The notes beneath the pieces are model-generated. The model worked only from the letters and a program-made list of their open reading frames with translations, made no database searches and was not told the origin of the DNA. 44,967 bases of DNA, from NCBI GenBank assembly GCA_946482545.1, contig CAMLRX010000024.1:1-44967 (forward strand), in the 5' to 3' direction. Below, in pieces: positions 41,826-44,967 of the stretch. This DNA is from an uncultured Flavihumibacter sp. (GTDB taxonomy: Bacteria; Bacteroidota; Bacteroidia; Chitinophagales; Chitinophagaceae). Each line of letters opens with the position of its first letter. The stretch's first letter is position 1. The position numbers were made by a program, and so were the translations under genes.

Positions 41826-41918
41826 TTAATCATCTCTTGTCTTTTTCCTGCCCTGCATGGCGATATAAGTACCGATGAGCAGCAGTACAATAAACGTGGC
41901 GATGATCACGATTACCAT
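41826..41918 (-). CDS. 30-residue single-helix membrane microprotein
   Basis: Open frame from ATG 41918 to TAA 41826: MVIVIIATFIVLLLIGTYIA followed by MQGRKKTRDD. One membrane helix of about 19 residues, then a short positively charged tail, which predicts an N-out, C-in orientation. It starts the run of minus-strand small genes. The frame is too short for normal gene calling. Function unknown; similar tiny helices occur as subunits or regulators of membrane complexes. Confidence 0.5.
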   Translation of the reverse strand: MVIVIIATFIVLLLIGTYIAMQGRKKTRDD

Positions 41919-42054
41919 TTCGGATGTTTTAAAAGGATATATGCAAATTTCGGAGACAGGTTAAACCGGTTTATTTGTGAAGGTTTTTCCCGGAGGTGTA
42001 TATAAAATGCTTCAAAACCAATGGTCCGCATATTGAACGGATACGTGAAAAGCT

Positions 42055-42549
42055 ATGTTCATTGCTCCAGTATTAGCAGCTTCCGTTACCGCCACCGCCG
42101 TAATGTCTTTTTATATGTTCATTGTTGCGCTGTTCAGCGGGAAGGAATACCGGATTCCGTTTATCCTGGGGAGTATGTTCAGTGAAAAAAGTACCGCGGG
42201 AAATCTGATGGACTATTCCCTTCGAACCAGGATCATCGGAACATTGATGCATTATTTTACCGGCGCCCTGTTTGCGCTGGCATTCCTTTTTTCGTGGCGC
42301 AGAGAATGGCTGGATTTATCCGTGGAATCGATGTTCGTTTATGGAATTATTATTGGCATTGTGGGCATTGTGGTGTGGCGGATATTCTTTTTCTTTCACC
42401 CGTTCGCCGTTCGGATCAACCTGAAGAAATACCTTTTTCATTTGTTCATCGCGCACCTGATTTTTGCCGCGGTGTTATGGTATGTTTTTGGTCTGCTTGT
42501 CAAAGATATGCTGCTGATGGAGGAACCTTACGGTATCATTGAAATGTAA
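42055..42549 (+). CDS. Four-helix integral membrane protein, unknown function
   Basis: A 164-residue membrane protein with helices at about 4-30 (PVLAASVTATAVMSFYMFIV), 65-85 (GTLMHYFTGALFALAFLFSW), 95-118 (FVYGIIIGIVGIVVWRIFFF) and 130-155 (LFHLFIAHLIFAAVLWYVFG). The second helix has a MHYFTGALFA motif, also met in other small uncharacterised membrane proteins. Its stop and the stop of the convergent oxidoreductase gene are one base apart, with no visible terminator between them. Confidence 0.8.
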   Translation: MFIAPVLAASVTATAVMSFYMFIVALFSGKEYRIPFILGSMFSEKSTAGNLMDYSLRTRIIGTLMHYFTGALFALAFLFSWRREWLDLSVESMFVYGIIIGIVGIVVWRIFFFFHPFAVRINLKKYLFHLFIAHLIFAAVLWYVFGLLVKDMLLMEEPYGIIEM

Positions 42550-42550
42550 C

Positions 42551-43498
42551 TTATACTTTTCTTTCAAAAGCATCGAAAAGATAATCGTGATCGTGGTGCA
42601 GGTTGTGGAGAATTATTCTCCTTACATTTGGGTGTTCAAATCTTTTTAATGCCGCCTCCAGTTCTGTCCATGAAGTGAACAGCGGCACCTTACCCGACAT
42701 GTCTTCCCTGGTGATGTGTGCGGTTGCGGCTTCAAACTGTTCAGGGCGCTTCAGCTCAGCGAGTTGTTCAGGTTCCAGCAATATTGTTTTCCAATACTGG
42801 TAGGCGCTTTCCAGGGCTTCTTCTTTCGTGGGGGCAAAGGAAAACGAATATTGCAGCAGTACCGGGCGGGAATCGTCATCACCTGCATAGGCTTTGATCT
42901 TACGGTCCGCTTCTTCCGGCGTTGAAGCGGTGGTGAGCAATCCTTCGCTCCAGTCGCTGACCCTGGCCGCTGTTTCTTCCGATACCGCGGCGATGAATAT
43001 GGGCGGTCTTTCTTTGGGAAGTGTAAACAGTTTTGCCCTGTTCATTTCCACTAATCCTTCCATTGTGATTTCTCTACCTTCCAGCAACAATCGGATGGCT
43101 TGTTCGCATAGTTGTAGCCGTGTGTTCCTGGTTGTTTTTGAAGGCCATTTTCCAACCACCGCTTCGTTCAGCGCTTCTCCGCTCCCCAATTCAATAGAAA
43201 ACCTTCCGGGGAACAGTTCACACAAAGTAGCAGTAGCCTGCGCGATCATTGCCGGATGGTACCTTCCGCCCGGGGCGCATATTACACTGAATGGCAGTTT
43301 TGTGGCCTGCATGGCAGCGCCTAACCACGAAAAGGAAAAACCGCTCTGACCCTGTAGGTTGGTCCAGGGGAAAAAATGATCGGAACAATGAATGGCATCG
43401 AAGCCTGCAGCCTCCGCACGTACAGCCCAGCGCAGCAGTTGAGAAGGCGGAAACTGCTCATGTGAAGCATGATAAGCCAGTGGTGTATGCATGAACAA
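42551..43498 (-). CDS. Luciferase-like flavin-dependent oxidoreductase (TIGR03885 type)
   Basis: Bacterial luciferase-like barrel of 315 residues. LAYHASHEQFPPSQLLRWAV opens the family pattern at about 8-27, followed by GFDAIHCSDHFFPW, FSVICAPGGRYHPAMIAQAT (about 71-90), FSIELGSGEALNEAVVG and PPIFIAAVSEETA. The pattern fits the non-F420 flavinoid oxidoreductase group found in Bacteroidota and other phyla that do not make F420. Start may be 43498 or the Met two codons later (43492). Substrate unknown. It converges on the membrane protein gene with a one-base gap. Confidence 0.88.
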   Translation of the reverse strand: MFMHTPLAYHASHEQFPPSQLLRWAVRAEAAGFDAIHCSDHFFPWTNLQGQSGFSFSWLGAAMQATKLPFSVICAPGGRYHPAMIAQATATLCELFPGRFSIELGSGEALNEAVVGKWPSKTTRNTRLQLCEQAIRLLLEGREITMEGLVEMNRAKLFTLPKERPPIFIAAVSEETAARVSDWSEGLLTTASTPEEADRKIKAYAGDDDSRPVLLQYSFSFAPTKEEALESAYQYWKTILLEPEQLAELKRPEQFEAATAHITREDMSGKVPLFTSWTELEAALKRFEHPNVRRIILHNLHHDHDYLFDAFERKV

Positions 43499-43666
43499 TC
43501 TGTTTCAGAAAATATTCAAAAAATGGTGCCCGCAATCTTTTTTGTGCAGGAATTTCCGTTACTGTGTAGCATTTGCACAGAATACGCGCGGAACTTCGCT
43601 TATAGGGCATGGCAGGAAAGTTGAAAGATATATCAAATGATTGTTCACACAAAAAGAAAAAATACT

Positions 43667-43915
43667 ATGAATACTGAATTTGGCTCCGAAGGAAAGGTCG
43701 CGGAAGCGATAGAAGACAAAACATCAAGAGTGCCATCTGATGTTTATTTATGGGCATCCGTGGGCGCGATGGTGGTTTCCGCCACATTAAAATGTCTGGG
43801 CAGAAAACACGCGAGCCTGTTCGTGGGGCAATGGGCTGCTCCATTCCTGCTCATGGGTATTTACAATAAGATTGTGAAAACCCATGGCCACGATCAGCAG
43901 GATGCTATGCAATAA
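43667..43915 (+). CDS. Small two-helix membrane protein, unknown function
   Basis: From ATG 43667 the protein has 82 residues: a soluble start (MNTEFGSEGKVAEAIEDKTS), two hydrophobic segments (DVYLWASVGAMVVSATLKCL and SLFVGQWAAPFLLMGIYNKI) and a short His/Gln tail. The ATG at 43637 would add ten residues that look unrelated. It is likely an inner-membrane hairpin protein. Followed after 36 bases by a small exported protein on the same strand. No named family recognised. Confidence 0.75.
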   Translation: MNTEFGSEGKVAEAIEDKTSRVPSDVYLWASVGAMVVSATLKCLGRKHASLFVGQWAAPFLLMGIYNKIVKTHGHDQQDAMQ

Positions 43916-43951
43916 TATCATTAACAGGAATACAAATAAAAACACGCGATT

Positions 43952-44170
43952 ATGAAACAATTACTATTGGTGGCGGGGATCAGCTTCGGTATGGTGGCCC
44001 TCGCTCAAACTTCACAACCATCCGGTTCAGCATCGGATGAGCAGGACCTGATCATAACGGATACGGTTCCTAAAAAAGATACAACAAAGAAAAAGGGGAA
44101 AAGGGGAAAAACCGACACGTTGCGGAGAGATACCTCACGCTGGCCCACAGATACAAGTCTGGTGAGGTAA
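43952..44170 (+). CDS. Small exported basic protein with Asp-Thr repeats
   Basis: A 72-residue protein with a signal peptide (MKQLLLVAGISFGMVALAQT). The mature part is basic and built around repeated DT pairs (IITDTVPKKDTTKKKG, KTDTLRRDTSRWPTDTSLV). No Cys, no enzyme motif. It probably ends in the periplasm. The tail resembles that of the lipoprotein at 41195. A terminator follows. Confidence 0.68.
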   Translation: MKQLLLVAGISFGMVALAQTSQPSGSASDEQDLIITDTVPKKDTTKKKGKRGKTDTLRRDTSRWPTDTSLVR

Positions 44171-44196
44171 TAACGCAGTTTTGTGGTGATTTGTAG

Positions 44197-44229
44197 AAGG
44201 GTGGGAGCCATTGGGTTTCCGCCCTTTTT
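44197..44229 (+). terminator. Terminator after the small exported protein gene
   Basis: An 8-base stem AAGGGTGG/CCGCCCTT with one G-U pair (44197-44204 with 44219-44226), followed by a T run and then CTTTTT. Lies just before the end of the convergent HD gene. Confidence 0.7.
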
Positions 44230-44234
44230 ACTTT

Positions 44235-44807
44235 TTAATGTGTGGTGCCGGCAGGACGTGAAGCGCATTGCTTCCTGCACAATCTTACAGTTTCCAATGT
44301 TCTTTGGTACAAATCGGGATGGCCTTTTGGAAGGTTAAGCAGTATGTCCTCCGCTTCCAGCAGGTAACGCGGTGCGAAATCGGATCCACTGTGCACAATG
44401 TCTGTGCTGTTGTCAAGGATGTCGGCATACTTAATGGTTTGTGCCGCAGGCGAAATCTTCGACAATCGCAATACTTCCAGCTTTTTCCTTTTCACTCTGT
44501 TCCAGCCCGGATATTTTGCAGATACATATTCATCCGTTAGTTCCTGCACTAATTTCAGCACTTTCACCGCTTCCGGACCCGGATGCAGGGTTTGAAGAAA
44601 TTTGAAAAGCATATTGGCAGACACTTCCGTGTCTTCAATCACATCATGCAACAGTGCTGCTTCCAGCACTACTTCATCGGTTACATACTCGGCACAAATC
44701 TGCATTACACGAACCGGATGGTTGATGTACGGTTCGTTGGCATACTTCCTGCGCTGCCCTTCGTGTGCCGACCTTGCGAATGCTTCAACCGTAGCTAGTG
44801 TACTCAT
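44235..44807 (-). CDS. HD-domain hydrolase of the SpoT/MESH1 type
   Basis: Protein of 190 residues, almost entirely one HD domain of the RelA/SpoT hydrolase class. All metal and catalytic positions known from MESH1-like enzymes appear: YINHPVRV (H30), ALLHDVIEDT (H54, D55, E58, D59) and IKYADILDN (D129, N133). No synthetase, TGS or ACT domain is present, and the length matches small alarmone hydrolases (about 180-200). It may hydrolyse (p)ppGpp or a related nucleotide; NADPH is also a known MESH1 substrate. The class is known also to act on other phosphates, so the substrate is inference. Upstream gap to 44904 shows no other gene on this strand. Confidence 0.88.
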   Translation of the reverse strand: MSTLATVEAFARSAHEGQRRKYANEPYINHPVRVMQICAEYVTDEVVLEAALLHDVIEDTEVSANMLFKFLQTLHPGPEAVKVLKLVQELTDEYVSAKYPGWNRVKRKKLEVLRLSKISPAAQTIKYADILDNSTDIVHSGSDFAPRYLLEAEDILLNLPKGHPDLYQRTLETVRLCRKQCASRPAGTTH

Positions 44808-44903
44808 TTTGAATTTGTTTTAAAGTTAATGAATTTAAAATGCAAACCCTGTTCCACTAAAGCCGGGCATGTGAATTGAAACACTGCTGTAAAGAAAACT
44901 GCC

Positions 44904-44967
44904 ATGCAAATCGAACAGGCGGATAAGGGAGCGCTTCAACTGGAGGAATCCATTCCCCTCCAGCGCA
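44904..44967 (+). CDS. Possible start of a new gene, cut by the window edge
   Basis: An ATG at 44904 opens a frame reading MQIEQADKGALQLEESIPLQ and remains open at the last base. It is divergent from the HD gene with 96 bases between them, a reasonable promoter distance. Twenty-one residues are too few for a family; acetyltransferases of the GNAT class sometimes begin this way, but that is a guess. Confidence 0.35.
   Translation, partial: MQIEQADKGALQLEESIPLQR

Noticed and set aside
40978..41918. Possible toxin-antitoxin or phage remnant in the run of small genes
   Set aside because: No toxin fold, no DNA-binding antitoxin motif, no integrase or tail protein; proteins are hydrophilic or single-helix.
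1..44967. CRISPR arrays, tRNA or rRNA genes, insertion sequences
   Set aside because: Looked for regular direct repeats, cloverleaf-like segments and transposase motifs on both strands and saw none; short or diverged cases could be missed by eye.

Overview
The window looks like chromosomal DNA from a member of the Bacteroidota, most likely the family Chitinophagaceae (Chitinophaga/Niastella-like). The evidence is three SusC/SusD pairs, a hybrid two-component system regulator of the polysaccharide-locus type, a Bacteroidota-type ECF sigma/FecR pair, an almost complete absence of Shine-Dalgarno sequences, and TAnnTTTG-like -7 boxes. I saw no rRNA, tRNA, transposase, phage gene or CRISPR array.

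Layout. (1) 1-3502: the 5' part of a secreted GH18 chitinase running off the left edge, an SRPBCC protein, a pyridoxamine-phosphate-oxidase-like flavoprotein, a 36-residue membrane microprotein and a PAS/NarL-type kinase with a degenerate ATP site. (2) 3707-14121: ECF sigma factor, FecR anti-sigma, SusC with an STN signalling domain, SusD, a large secreted zinc metalloprotease and a secreted protein of unknown function. This reads as a sigma/anti-sigma controlled uptake locus, perhaps for peptides or protein-bound nutrients. (3) 14203-33446: an FN3-like/HExxH lipoprotein and a 1374-residue hybrid two-component regulator on the minus strand, divergent from a complete core xylan utilisation cluster: xusA-xusB-xusC-xusD-xusE-xyn10C. 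The GH10 xylanase has two carbohydrate-binding modules inserted into its catalytic barrel. The regulator and the cluster are separated by a 667-base AT-rich control region with three copies of CGRTTGCA. (4) 33630-35644: a minus-strand set of SPFH protein, NfeD, two small proteins and, at its head, a TPP riboswitch followed by a strong hairpin, with no thiamine gene nearby. (5) 35740-38811: a kinase-like protein whose phospho-acceptor His is Ser, divergent from a single-domain receiver and a receiver-AAA+-Fis regulator that has lost the sigma-54 contact loop. (6) 38852-44807: GH13 glucosidase, CinA-like protein, many very small, mostly secreted or membrane proteins, a luciferase-like flavin oxidoreductase and a MESH1-like HD hydrolase. 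A possible new gene opens at the right edge.

Functionally, much of the window concerns capture of polymers at the cell surface. In the xylan locus the regulator probably senses xylo-oligosaccharides in the periplasm, the surface xylanase cuts xylan, XusE/XusB/XusD bind the pieces and XusA/XusC import them. The items most worth a second look are the orphan TPP riboswitch, the signalling module built from catalytically altered parts (35740-38811), the HExxH lipoprotein, and the repeats in the xylan control region.
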